15,099 bases of DNA from Apodospora peruviana (Eukaryota > Ascomycota > Sordariomycetes > Sordariales > Lasiosphaeriaceae). Both the position numbers and the translations under genes were made by a program. The stretch is taken from positions 1 through 15,099 of the forward strand of contig JAUEDM010000025.1 in NCBI GenBank assembly GCA_033439685.1, written 5' to 3'. The notes under the pieces were generated by a model. It did not search any database and was not told the DNA's origin. It saw nothing but the letters and a program-made list of their open reading frames with translations. Below are positions 1-12,495 of the stretch, one piece after another. Position 1 is the first letter of the stretch. Each line of letters opens with the position of its first letter.

Positions 1-242
1 GCAATGATCGTGAAAGCGGGCTAATGAGCTGACAAGGCGAGTATCTACCGACCCAGGTCGGATGCAGTAAGACCAGAACACGAGGGCCGAATATGCAGGC
101 GAGAAGTGACTTTGGTGCCAAAGCCATATAAATTGCTTTTTTGTTGTCTCAAGGCAAATATCTCCTTTGTCTATGAACAAACGAACACACGTGCTATCTT
201 GACGGCAAAAACATCGGGGGAGGTATTGTACTTACCAGCCAT
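1..242 (-). CDS. possible 5' end of an unidentified gene leaving the left edge (partial)
   Basis: Seen: on the minus strand an ATG at 242-240 is followed after ATG GCT G by a perfect fungal donor GTAAGT (235-230). Further on lies a CTTAC branch-like site and then GGTAG ending at 45, giving a candidate intron 45-235 (191 bp). Splicing there gives an open frame to the window edge beginning MADTRLVSSLARFHDHC. A second acceptor, CATTAG ending at 21, keeps the same frame but drops eight residues (MAARFHDHC). A tiny first exon of seven coding bases followed by a longer intron is common in fungal genes. Only 15-17 residues are visible, so no family can be named. Inference: the gene would share the 243-1536 interval with the 3' end of the acetyltransferase gene. 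The alternative is a chance ATG next to a donor-like hexamer. Confidence 0.33.
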
Positions 243-377
243 GGCTCCAGCTATCAGATCTTTTCGCCCTGTCAAATGCTATCCTGCTGCATTAGCAAGC
301 CTGCGACAGGTTCGAAGTTGGGACATATTGGTGTGCGAGTTGGTCGGGCTGGGTCAACTCTCCCTCTCACATTCCAA

Positions 378-382
378 CCAAT
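378..382 (+). promoter_or_regulatory. CCAAT box upstream of the possible left-edge gene
   Basis: CCAAT is read on the plus strand, 136-140 bp upstream of the candidate minus-strand ATG at 242. CCAAT boxes bind the HAP/NF-Y complex in either orientation. The position is reasonable for a promoter, but a five-base motif is weak evidence alone. Confidence 0.22.
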
Positions 383-458
383 AGCCGTCTCGCCTCGTAG
401 CACATGTCTTCGTCCTGCCTCGCTGAAGGGACCCGAACTTCTTTTCTGGCCCGCCGCC

Positions 459-1536
<1,078 letters not shown>

Positions 1537-3160
1537 TTACCACGCCGTGATATCCTCGACCTCGGCTTCCCCAAACGTGCTGGTCTTTGTAATCTGACCC
1601 ACCGAGCTGTCGACCACTTCGCCATCCGTGTCCTTGTTCATAATGTCGGGAAGAACCTCCCTCAAGAACTGGAGGATGTATCGGTTGACCTGCTCGAACT
1701 GCAGCAGGAAGGCGTCGTGACCCTCGGGACTGTCTATTCTTTCAAGGCGGGCATCCTTGATGTGCTCCGCTAGCTCCTCCTGCTCGGCAAATGTGAATAG
1801 GCCATCACTTTCGATCCCCAGCACAAGAGTCGGCTGCTCAATCAAGCCGAGCGCTTCCGCGATTGTCGCGGTGCGGCCACGGCTTACGTCGTGCGTGTCG
1901 AGCTTTCGAGTCATGGCGATGTAGCAGTTACTGTCGAATCTCTTGACAAACTTGGACCCCTGGTAGCGTAGATACGACTGCGCCGAGAAATAGGTGGATC
2001 CGGGCGGCATGACGTCGCCTCCTGTCAAGCTTGTCTTCTGCGGGCCGTGGAATTGGGGATCTAAAGTATCGTTCACCGCGTCCGCGGATTGCTGTTCTTT
2101 AGTCCTTCCATCTTCGCTATTCTTCCGAGACAAGGACGTCCGCTTCCATTTATGCCCGTCGTTGTGGATGTGGAAATGCGCCTCGGAAGGGGTGGCGGGT
2201 GACGGCCGCTCTCGGATCGTCTGCTGACGGGAGGGATCGGGCGTGTTGCGGCCGAATCGAGCCTCGAACGAATTGCGACTCCGGTAGGTCAGGAGGGCCG
2301 ACATGCGTGCCGCTCCGAGGCCGGTCGACGGGGGGTCGTCGAATGGGTAATAGCCGTCATCGTATTTTGGGTCTGCGTAGATCGACTGCCGCTGAGCCTC
2401 ACCCCAGCTAATCCCCCACGCGCTGTGCCTACTCGAGGTTGCAATGGGAACAACGCAGCGCACATAGTCTTTGCCAAAGTAAGCCCACTCGAGGACAAAC
2501 ATGCCACCCAACGATCCACCGATCACAGCAGCCACCTGCTTGACTCCCAGGTCGTCGAGAAGCATCTTGTGCAATCTGGATACAGTGAGCAAAACGCTTT
2601 TTCTAAAAACTAACGCTATTCTGTTTCGTACCTCACGTCGTCCCTGATTGTAGTCAGGGGGAATTCGGGGCCATATCGGCCTTGGGAAGGGTCACCGTCC
2701 TTGGCGGTGACGGGACTTGCCGTACCATAGGGACTCCCCAGACTGTTTGCGCAGACGACAAAGAATCGAGATGTGTCAAAGGCCCGCCCAGGACCGCCCA
2801 GCAGAGGACCCCACCAGTCGCCAACATCAGCGCTGCCGGTCAGGGCGTGGCAGATCACCATCGCATTGTCGCCATTCGGAGATAGGGTGCCCCGGGTGGT
2901 GTATGCCACGGGGACATTGTGCAATGTCACACCAGATTCGAGCGTAAACGAGGGGATGATAGCGATCTGCTGCTCAGGAATAAGGGCCGCGAACGGATTC
3001 TCGGGCTGCGATTGAATTCTTTCTTGGACGTATTCAGCCACCGTCCTCACTTGAATGCACGGGCGAGAGATGGCGCGATAGTGAGGGGAAAGATGAGAAA
3101 CAGAGTTGACTGACCATATCTTGGCGTCGTGCCGGCGTCGGCGGCGTTATCCGAAGTCAT
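1537..3160 (-). CDS. MET2: homoserine O-acetyltransferase (MetX/MET2 family), three exons, 500 aa
   Basis: Catalyses L-homoserine + acetyl-CoA to O-acetyl-L-homoserine + CoA, the committed step towards methionine (EC 2.3.1.31), presumably in the cytosol because no targeting peptide is visible. Exons on the minus strand are 3160-3115, 3049-2632 and 2575-1537: 1503 nt including the TAA stop, in frame throughout. It is an alpha/beta-hydrolase-fold protein. The nucleophile elbow GGSLGG places Ser176. Asp412 (in GIESDGLF) and His441 (in SPEGHDAF) complete the triad. ICHALTGS near residue 81 and the WWGPLLGGPGRAFDTSRFFV stretch are typical of MetX proteins. Residues about 263-350 form a Ser/Thr/Lys-rich low-complexity insert in the cap region. 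The ATG at 3160 is preferred because the frame has no upstream ATG and the context is GCC-ATG-A. Some fungal MetX homologues are serine O-acetyltransferases instead; those I know of are organellar, so methionine synthesis is favoured. Confidence 0.94.
2576..2631 (-). other. intron 2 of the acetyltransferase gene
   Basis: 56-bp intron with donor GTACGA at 2631 and acceptor TATCCAG ending at 2576, and a CTCAC branch-like site 6-10 nt before the acceptor. It splits an Arg codon (AG/A), joining TTIRDDVR to LHKMLLDDLG, the sequence order expected for the family. A competing donor GTGAGG five bases upstream would break the frame. Confidence 0.9.
3050..3114 (-). other. intron 1 of the acetyltransferase gene
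   Basis: 65-bp intron with donor GTCAGT at 3114 and acceptor TTCAAG ending at 3050. It splits a Val codon (G/TG) after TTPRY and restores the frame into RTVAEYVQ. Read through unspliced, the first-exon frame runs into a stop shortly after it, which supports splicing. Confidence 0.85.
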
Positions 3161-4118
3161 GGCGGAGGGGCGGAGGGGCAGTTGATTCAGAAAGTTAGGG
3201 ACCGGTGATGTCAGGAATTCGCGCGATGGACTTGGAAAGGCTCCAGGTTTTATCAAGGGACTAAAGAATGGCGACGGCTCCCCCGGTATCTGAACGCAAA
3301 AGGTGATGGCATTGGGAAGTACAGCCGGCGGGCGTATGAGAAGAAGACTCAGCGATTGCGCAATCGCGGGACTCTTCCAGTCCCGGTCCTTGTGAAGGGA
3401 GTCACCGCTTCGCCTGAGTCGCCTTTTTGGGCCCCATCTGCCATAAGCCGGGCGCCGATGGTCGGCAATCGGCCGTTGAAAATCCTGACTAACTGCATAA
3501 GTGGGCGGAGATCTCGGGTATCCGCTGCAGCCAACCACATCACGGACAGCTAGACAAGGCTGGCAAGCCTCCAAGGCTCTCCAGAAGCAAAAGCCCAAGA
3601 GTGGGGCAGCAGTCCACTGTCTGAACTCTGACGCGCCCAGACCACCTGCACCCGACCCCAGCACAATACCAAGCAGTCCACCACAGCGCAGCTGTTATCC
3701 TCACGATTTTTGGCGTCACGACTACACGACCACAGACAGGAACTGCCACCTGGGCATCCTTCTTCCGACAACAGTGGGACCTTGAGACCGGTACCGACCT
3801 GAACTCTATTCTCCTCATCCACACTCTCAGTCGCTCTTTCAATTGTCGCCTGCCTTTATTCCATTTCTGTCTGGCCTGCTTTGATCTTTTTGTCCCTTGC
3901 ACACCTTGCGACCAGCTTTGTTAACCCGACAATCACTTTCCCTTCACCCCGGCTCACGTTTTGACCACGACGAAAAGCCGAGCACAGCACGAGCAGATAG
4001 ATCACATCGCATCAAAATTTCGCAAGCCTTAGCAGTAGCGATACGCAAACCGAACACTGCATGCCGCACTACCGATAAATCATCTTGCGCTCATTGAGCA
4101 ATCTTTGAGAGACCGACG
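3161..4118. promoter_or_regulatory. divergent promoter region between the acetyltransferase and THO2 genes
   Basis: 958 bp separate the two start codons, so both promoters and 5' UTRs lie here. No TATA box stands out. A CCAAT box in the acetyltransferase direction lies at 3315-3311, about 150 bp before its ATG. Three one-mismatch versions of the Gcn4/CPC1 site TGA(C/G)TCA cluster at 3398-3404, 3415-3421 and 3486-3492; general amino-acid control of methionine genes is known in fungi, but these imperfect sites are only suggestive. The segment just upstream of THO2 (about 3830-4118) is rich in C, T and A, as fungal 5' leaders often are. Open frames across the region have no recognisable protein character. 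Confidence 0.6.
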
Positions 4119-7100
4119 ATGCCTCCCGGAAAGCGAAAGCGAAACGAGCGAGGCCCCTCCGATGCTGGCCCATCCAGACCCTCACCCTACCGTCCTCCAG
4201 ACACGGCCTTGGGACAACACGATAGAGGCTACGATGGAGGTAATCGAGGCGGTCGCGGCGGTCGGAATACCCGCAGAGGAGGAGACCGTCGCGACTCTTC
4301 GCAGTCATTTGGAGGCCCTCCCCCGATCTCCCCAGGCGTAGCTCGGCCGGGATCCTCCTCGTCGGCCACAAATCAGCCCGCAGCAACACATCCCGCGACC
4401 GCGCCTGCACCCACGCCTGCGCCGGTACAAGCTTCTCGACCGCAGACCGAGCCACCTTCGCCGATGCAACCGGGCTACGACTACAGCATCATCACCGACG
4501 ACCGCGTGAGCAGATGGGCTAAAAGCGCACGTCAGGAAATCATCGACCACGGAATACAGTCACGCGACGACGAAGATCTCACTGAAGTTACCACCATATT
4601 TCAAGAGATCCTTCACTCTGTCGCTGATGGTCGCCTTGCTGGCGCCGATGCCGGCAATGTGGTTAAGGAGATCCTTGGCCTCGAACCGACAGACGAGGAT
4701 CGCAATGCCCTGGCCTTCGATCCACACACCCTCTTTCTCGACACAGTAGCGACATTCATGGACGTTGAGTCCGCTGCCGCTTCCCAAACTCAACTGCGTG
4801 ACTTCATGATCGCGACAGACATATCGCCATCTCTAATGCGCCAAATCCTCGACCCTCCCATTCTTCAGCAGCTCGATCTCATCCGCGACACATTTGTGCG
4901 CATGGGGATTCGTCAGTCTACCAACCTCCTATACCGCCAGGCAAACTACAACCTCCTGCGGGAGGAGACCGAGGGTTTTTCCAAACTTGTCACCGAGTTG
5001 TTCACCACTAGCAGCAATGAGCCACCCTCATCCGAGGTAGTGCAGTCTGCTTTCAACAGGGTTATGAGCCTGATTGGAACCTTTGACTTGCATCCCGGAA
5101 GGGTCTTGGATGTGGCACTCGATGTCTTTGCCGCTGTCCTCATCAAGCAATACCGGTTCTTTGTCCGTTTTCTGCGCGTGAGTTCGTGGTGGCCCCGCGG
5201 CCAACCTCGTACGACTGGCGTGTTTGTTGGTGGCCTTCCCGTCTGGGCTCTCCCAAACCACCAGAGCTGGAACACGGAGAAGGACGAAGAGGAGGCTCTC
5301 GCCCAAGAGCGACTTGCACGCGACATTGCCTTCTGGGAGAGAGCTCGGGAGCTCAAGCTCGATGCCTTTTTCGAGTTGGGTGGGCGCCAGCTCACCGCAG
5401 CAGATGAGCAGCGTCTGGCTAACGGTGCCATCGAGGATGGTGCCGACTCCAGCACCGCGCAGGAGTGGATCAAGACGACAAAGACGCTCCCGCCCACGGG
5501 CAACAGCGATGCTGCTCAGATGCTTGGCTTCAAGTTGCGCTTCTACATTTCCGAGGCAAGGGACAACGAGGATATCCTTCCGGCAAACCTTCTTTATCTC
5601 ATTGCCTTACTTATTAAAATCGGGTTCATCTCGCTGGTTGATTTGTGGAACCACGTCTGGCCACTGGACGAGGAGATGGAGAAGGTGCGGGTCGCAAGAA
5701 TAGAAGAACTTGAAAAGGAGGAGAGAAAGAACCGACCAGGAGGTGCGATGAACGCGCTAATGATGGCCGCGGCTCTCCCAGACGATATGCCTCCGCCTCC
5801 CTCATCTCGTCGCGACGCCGGGCCTAACAAGTCTGACGCCGATGCGAAAGCTGCCGCCGAGGCCGAGGAAAAGCCCAAGCTCCCAACACCCGATGATCAA
5901 AAGGTTCTACTCCTGAGATGTCTCTTGACCATCGGAGCCATCCCGGAGTCCCTGTTTATTATCGGTCGACATGACTGGATTCTTCCGGCATATCCCGACT
6001 TGTATCCTCTCATCCACCGCATCATTCATCATTCCATCGAGACCGTCTACCAGCAAAGCCGACCGATAGGGTCATCAACGGCACCCTGCCCCGCGAAAAA
6101 CGTACCTCATGAGGATCAAGCTGGTGTTCCCAAAGGGCGCGTTAAGCTCGCTGACCCATCCGTCAAGCGGGCGCTGAGATGGCCGCATGCAGATAATGCC
6201 GACACAAATGAAGGAACAAGCTATCGATTTTACTGGGATGAATGGACCGATAACGTCCCAGTATGCCAGACCGTCGACGACCTTTTCACGCTGTGCGGCA
6301 CGCTTCTGAATCTCACCGGCGTCCATATTGGCCAAGACGCGGCTCTGTTGGCCAAGCTCGCCAGAATTGGTTACAAGAGCCTGGCTGATGATCGGTCGCC
6401 CGAAAACGTGTCACGATGGTTGGATCTCCTCAAACGCGTCATCGTCCCCGCCCTGAGCATGGGAGAGCCCAACTCGTCGTTGGTTGATAGCGTCTGGGCT
6501 TTACTCAAGCAGTATCCTATCCACATCCGGTACAACATCTACGCCGAGTGGTATGAAGGCGCGACTTCCCGACTTGAGCCAATCAAGAAGGCTTTTGCTC
6601 GAACCCGGCTGGAGACGCTCAGCACAATGAAGCGTCTTTCTCTAACCAACATTCCCCAAATGGCCAAGACTCTTGCAAAGACGGCCTACCCATCGCCTGG
6701 CGTTGTTTGCAAAGTCGCACTCCTCCAAATCGAGTCATATAGCAATCTGATCGAAGCGTTCGTGGAGTGTGCCAAGTACTTCACGGATCTGGGCTACGAT
6801 GTTCTTGTCTGGTCCGTTCTCAGCTCCCTCGGAGGCCAGCAGAGAAGTCGAACGCAAGAGAGCTCAGTCCTGCTCACAAGCAAGTGGCTCCAAGCGTTGT
6901 CGAGGTTTTCCGGAAAGGTCTTCCAGCGCTATTCCAATATAGACTCGACGCCCATTCTTTGCTATGTCAACGACCAGCTTTACAAGGGCAACTCGACCGA
7001 TCTCGTCATCCTCAAGGAGCTCATCTCATCCATGGGAGGCGTGGTGTCGGATGTTGACTTCACTGATGCTCAAATTCGCGCCATGACCGGTGGAGAACTC

Positions 7101-10100
7101 CTCAGGCGCGAAACTCTGATCAGTCTGGGTGACAAGCGCTCGGTATCGACTCAAAGCGCCGGTCGCCTTATGGGGGCTCTAGTGAACAACAAACTAGCCG
7201 GCCGACTTCTCGTCAACATTGCCCAATATCGGCAGAACGCCATCTACAAAATCGAAGACTCGAATGCCCACATCAAATTCCTGGCCTCCATGGTCGACGA
7301 TACCCATCTTATCCTTCTTCAATATCTAGACCTTCTTAGAAGCAACATCGATGTCGAGACTTTTGACGGTCTTGTTCCGAGCATTGTCCAGCTCATGCGG
7401 GATTTTGGCCTTGAAGCAGGCCTAGCCTTCATGATTGGGCGAGCTAGCCTCCGTTCGGACAAGAACACCAAGACGGCCAAGATTGCTGACGCCGATGGCG
7501 ATGTGCCAATGGAGCCGGCTGGCGAGGATGCCAAGACTGACGCACCGGATGCCGACAACAGTCCATCAAAGGTTGTCAACGCACGGAAGGCTGATCCGCT
7601 TGGCGATGCCCTGCAGCCCCTCATTGACGAGATACCGGGCATCTTGCCAGAGCATACCTTGCGCTATCTCAACCCGTCCTGTTATGTGTTCTTCTGGTCC
7701 CTGCAACTGGGAGACTTTTCTTTCCCGCAGGAGAGCTACACCGCCGAGAGCAGCAGGCTTACAAAACAGGCAGAAGAGGTCATGAAAGATCGATCAGATA
7801 TGTCACGCGCCGGAATGAACAGAAAGACTCAAAAGCGGAAAGACATTCTCGATCGCCAGCAACTACTCCATCAAGAAAACAATCGTGAGATCGAGCGGTT
7901 TTCCAAGACCAGACTGCAGATTGCCAAGCAACTCAACACCTGGTTCCCTGCCGGCATGGACAAGGCGGATTCGACCTCGGATGCGCTACTTGAGGACTGC
8001 ATCTTGCCTCGCCTGCAGCTCTCATCGCTGGACTCGGAATACTGCTTCAAGCTCGTCAAGTTTCTGCACGAATTTTCGGCACCGAACTTCAAGCTCATGT
8101 CGCTCTATGACCGTCTGTTCAACCACAATCGGCTACGCGCCATCATCTTTACCTGCACGGTCCGGGAGGCGGAGCATCTGGGTCGTTTCCTGAAGAGTGT
8201 TCTCGGCGATTTGTCGAAGTGGCACGGTGACAAGAGCGCGTACGAGAAGGAGGCCCTCGGGGCTAAAGATCTACAAGGCCGAAAGACAAGACAGTACCTT
8301 GGTTTTGCGACCGCGTTTGACACAGATGGAAAGCCAACGGCGTTCGTTGAACACGATTCGTTCCAGGATCTCCTCTTCCGTTGGCATAAGGAACTCAACA
8401 CTGCTCTCAGGTCTTGCCTCAATGGCATGGAGTGGATGCACATTAGAAACGCCATCACAGTCCTAAAGGTTGTGATCGACTATTTCCCCGCCATCAACTT
8501 CATGGCCGACAAGTTCCTCGAACAGCTCAAGACAATTACCGAGCGTGAATCAGCATCTAAGGGAGCCTCCGAATCCGAGCAGGGCCACCGTGTCGATCTT
8601 TCGGTCACCGCACAGACCGCATTCTCCGAGCTTCAGAAACGGAAGTCTAAATGGATCCTTGTCCAGGCCTTCCGACCAGGCACAGTAAGCACATTTGCTC
8701 ATTTCTTGTTTTCAAGATTTCATGCTAACCAGAACAGACGGCCGACTCGAGAGATGAGAGGGGGTCTAGCGTGCCGGCAAACTCTTCCCTTCGTGCGTCC
8801 GCGGCAGAGTTCAAGCCAGTCACCGCCCCTGGTAAACAGTCCGCCGCGGAGGTTGAAGATGGAGAAGTTAAGGACAGCAGAGCGGCGAGAGCTGCGAACG
8901 GAGCCCCCAACGGACGGGAACCTACCAAACAGCCTTTGCCGGTCAGGGACTCGGCACCTCGGTCAAGCGCAGCTCCCGCGTCCTCAGCCAGGCCTTCCAC
9001 GCCACAGGCCATCCCTTCGGCGCCAGTTTCGGCTTCAGGAGGCCGCTCCGATGCCAATAATAGGTACTCTACACTCCCGCCAGTTGGCCATGGTCTTCCA
9101 AGCCGGCCCGAGTTACCTAGAAGGCCAGATGTGCCTATTCCTCCGAATGTCGACAGATTCGGTCCACCTCGCCACGGCAGAGAACCTCCTCCGCAGCCAC
9201 CCAGAGACTCCAGAGAATACAGAGAACCTCGCGAACTCCGTGAACCCCGCGATCATCGTGACGTTCGGGATAGTCACCAGCGCGACACCAGGGAACCTCA
9301 CCATCCCCGCGACAGCCGAGACTACCGCACACCAGAGACCGTGCGATCAGAGCGGCCACGCGAGTTCACTGGCTCTGACAGGCGCCCCGAACCTGACTTG
9401 CGCGATTCTGGCCGCCCGTCAGGGAGAGACCTGATAACTCGGCCTGAGCCCCCTCCTCGGTGGAATGAGACGCCGACTGTTCCTGATCGAGAGAGCCGCC
9501 AACCCCGGGAGCGGGTGCCCTCCAGCCGTCATGATCCCAGACCTCCTCGGGAGCCCAGAGATACAAGGGAGACCAGGGAGCCAAGGGAGTCGGCTGCTCC
9601 ACCCCCCCCGCCGCCTCCTGTAACGCAGAAGGATGCTCTAGAACCAGCACTTAATCCAGATCGTGCAAGGCTGCTTGCTGAGGCTAATGAGGTCAAAAAC
9701 ATCAACCCCGCTCGAGCTGCGCTCATCAATGATGCACCAAAACCCCCAATTCGTGAACCTCCGTCACGACCAGGGCCGAGGGATCGTGAACGTCCCTCGC
9801 GTACCGAGTCACCAAGGCCCTCGAGCAACCATTCAATTCCCAACGTGTCGCAGCCGGAAAATCCTAAAGATGAACGCCCAAGCCGGCATCGGCATTCTGA
9901 CCACCATGGCCCGAGCCGAGACGGACACGGAGACAACGCGCCGTCACACCCCCGGTTGGAACGCAATGCAGAGCGGGAGAATGGCAGGATGCCTGCGCCT
10001 CGGGAGACTCCTACCGGCGCTCAAACTGGACGTGGCCCTGAGCATGAACATGGCAGGCCGAGCCAACAAGATCCAAATTATGGGCGGTTGAATGCTATCC

Positions 10101-11548
10101 AGTCAGTCGTAGATACGCCATCTGGACTCTCTGGTATGCCCTCTGGTGCGCCGTCAGGTCCACGCGGCCGAGGCAGAAATACTGCCCGGGTCAGTTCTGT
10201 CAATGGACCCCCGTCACGACTAGATGGTAGATTCCAGGCTTTGGATCCCATCCGCCCTCCATCTCCAGAGCGTGCCCCGCCCACAGGCCCGTCGTCAACG
10301 AGACCACGCCGCGGCCAGTATGACAACAGCAATGGCAATGTGAACTCGCCAACATCAGCCGCGCCTTCGCCAGCAACTGGAGTTCACCCCGACAGAATAC
10401 GCCAGATCAATCATCAACAGCCGCCCACCGTCCCAGGAGCTGCCCCACCGCCTCCTCCATCAGCTCCCCATCCTGCTCCCCATCCTGCTCAGCCATCCGG
10501 CGTTCATCCGGATCGCTTGAACCGGATCGTGCCCGGTCCTCCGCCATCTGGCCCGGGCTCTCATGCTGGGCCCCCGGCGAACACACCGGACCGGCCATCA
10601 ATGTCAACTCCACACTCCGGCCCGCGTCAAGCACCCATCGGGACTACCAACGCAGACTTCTCGACCCCTACCGGGCCATCTGCCGGTAATGATAGAATGA
10701 GACCCGGCGGTAGTCGGCAGCTGCGGAACATCCAAAACACGCTGGAGAAGACATCATCAAGCGGCGACCGGCCCTCCAATCTTCGCGTAAGCCGGACGCG
10801 CCCTAATCTGGCCGGATCAGATGCGCAGATATTAGCTGGATCGTCTCCTGTCACAACACCCGTACATGAGCGTCCGGATCCCATACGGGATAGTTCTCGC
10901 CGAGATATGACTACTGACCATGCCCATCGTGGCACAGAGGCGATCCAAGTGGTTGGTGATAGTCGCGACCCACGTGGAAGCGCCAACGGTGATGAGTACA
11001 GTTCCAGCAGGGATCATGAGCGCAGCAGTCGTCGGGATCATCACCGATCTGATCGCAGCAATCGGCCGTCTCGGCGGAGCAGCCGAGAACGTAGTCCCGA
11101 GGCGGGACGTGAATCCAAGGAACCTCGCGATCACAGGGATAGAAGATCTGGTGCTGTAGCGGGCCCTCCTGCCAGCATCAGGGATGGCGAGAGGGATATG
11201 GGGTCATCATCCAGGCGGTCATCGTCCATGCGCGACTCGGCCGGCGGTAGAGACATGGCGCCTCCTCGTGAATCCAGCCATCGGAGTAGTCACAGGAGCG
11301 ATGTTCCACCTGCCCCGCCGAGGGGTGATGTGCATGGAAGCCGAGGTGATGGAATGGGAGGGCGCGGAGGAAACGAGGAGTATCCTGGACGAAGTGGGTC
11401 AAATCGCGGAAACGGAGCGCCTCGGGACTCGCGATCGAGACCAAGCGAGGGCGATGTGCCTCGTGACGATAGGGGAAGGAAGCGGAGGAGTGAGGGTGGC
11501 GTTATTGAACCTGGTAGCAGTCATCAGGACAAGCGCCCGCGGCGTTAG
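4119..11548 (+). CDS. THO2: THO complex subunit 2 (THO2/THOC2 family), two exons, 2458 aa
   Basis: Scaffold of the nuclear THO core, which with Sub2 and Yra1 (TREX) loads export factors on nascent mRNA and prevents R-loops. Exons are 4119-8684 (1522 codons) and 8738-11548 (936 codons plus TAG). Residues 1-125 are Arg/Gly/Pro/Ala-rich with a basic start (PPGKRKR). From about 126 the protein is helical, matching the THOC2 N-terminal domain. Residues about 802-880 fit the Thoc2 block: RYNIYAEWYEG, MKRLSLTN, then LLQIESYSNLI and YDVLVWSVL just beyond. An acidic linker follows at about 1123-1150. The Tho2 domain (about 1177-1480) has LNPSCYVFFWSLQLGDFSFP and MHIRNAITVLKVVIDYFP, both signature-like. 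Residues about 1523-2458 are disordered, rich in Pro, Arg, Asp and Ser with dense RD/RE dipeptides, ending in a basic RKRR...KRPRR nuclear-localisation-like stretch. Yeast Tho2 is about 1600 aa; the longer tail is the main difference. The start context has A at -3. Confidence 0.94.
8685..8737 (+). other. single intron of the THO2 gene
   Basis: 53-bp phase-0 intron with donor GTAAGC at 8685, branch site GCTAAC (CTAAC at 8725-8729) and acceptor AACAG ending at 8737. It joins AFRPGT to TADSRDERGSS, exactly between the folded Tho2 domain and the disordered tail. The nearer CCAG at 8732 is only four bases past the branch site and would shift the frame. Unspliced, the first frame runs on to a stop near 9434 with sequence unlike the family. 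Confidence 0.93.
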
Positions 11549-12495
11549 GACCACCGTGGTAGCATGTACCGGCACGCCGCTTACTGAACATTTGTCCTAT
11601 GAAGAGAGGAGTTTTAGGAGAGGATGGTGGTGAAAAGGAAGAAGAATAAGAAAATGAATGAGACGAAGGTCGAAACGAAAATTTGGGAAAAGGAGATACA
11701 GATAGCGAATATCGACTTGGGGTTGCGGCATGGAGAAGCATCAGAAAGTCATTGGAGTCAGATTGGAAGAAAATACTCAGTAATATTGCATTATTTCGCG
11801 CGCTTGGGGTTTCGGACATATCGATCATCGGTCGCAATATTTTTGTGAGGGAGCCACGGATGGACTCGGTTTTTATTAGAGAGAATACCTTACTGGGCCA
11901 AACAATGGCGCTGCGACTTATTTACATCTTCATGTTCATCACTCTCTATCTACCACCTTCCTCCCGGCGACAAGATATTAAGGCATCATCATGTGAAACA
12001 AGCATCATCGAACTTCTTCGCGACATCCCCTCCTACGTACCAAAACAAAACGTGGGAAACGATATCCCGGCGCATCAATGTGAATTGTACATCATCATCA
12101 CCTTAACATCGATACCCGTGATTATCACCATCGACCGGTATCTAAATACTTCGATACCCTTTTCTCTTTCAACAAATATGCGTATGTATGTAAAATATTA
12201 TGTATTTAATCCATTAGTCAGGTAGATAAAGGAAAGGATAAAGGGTATGCGTGGCTTAATAGGACGGAAAGAATGGCAAAGAAAATAGGGAGATTGGGTG
12301 TAAAAAGGGGGTCTGTTTTCGCGGCGTAACGACTTGGAGCGAGTAATGCATGATGCATTTACATGGGGATCACGGTCTATCGTCATAGGTTGAGGTGCAT
12401 AGCAAGGTTCACTTAGGGTTTCACATACATTTGGTCTGGCAAGCGTTGCCATCTATCTTATGCCCATATTCTGGACCTTGATATCTCTGTCTTTG
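11549..12495. other. THO2 3' UTR and intergenic DNA, no gene seen
   Basis: The THO2 transcript must end in this stretch; AATGAA at about 11654 is a weak poly(A)-signal candidate. The longest open frame here (11683-12225, plus strand) has no recognisable domain, irregular composition and no plausible start context, so I do not call it a gene. An ACCAC-C-GTGGT inverted repeat lies just after the THO2 stop codon. Confidence 0.5.

Noticed and set aside
48..61. CCGACC-CA-GGTCGG inverted repeat
   Set aside because: Only six-base arms; it overlaps a candidate splice acceptor and needs no separate explanation.
306..320. GGTTCGA reminiscent of a Pol III B box
   Set aside because: The bases after it do not fit the B-box consensus and no A box or cloverleaf is found upstream.
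3047..3664. 205-codon minus-strand frame continuing upstream of the acetyltransferase start
   Set aside because: It is in frame with exon 1, but its first ATG is the one at 3160; upstream sequence is promoter or leader without family similarity.
4105..4341. Overlapping short frame at the start of THO2
   Set aside because: A shadow of the THO2 N-terminus in another frame; the THO2 frame continues for 1522 codons and matches the family.
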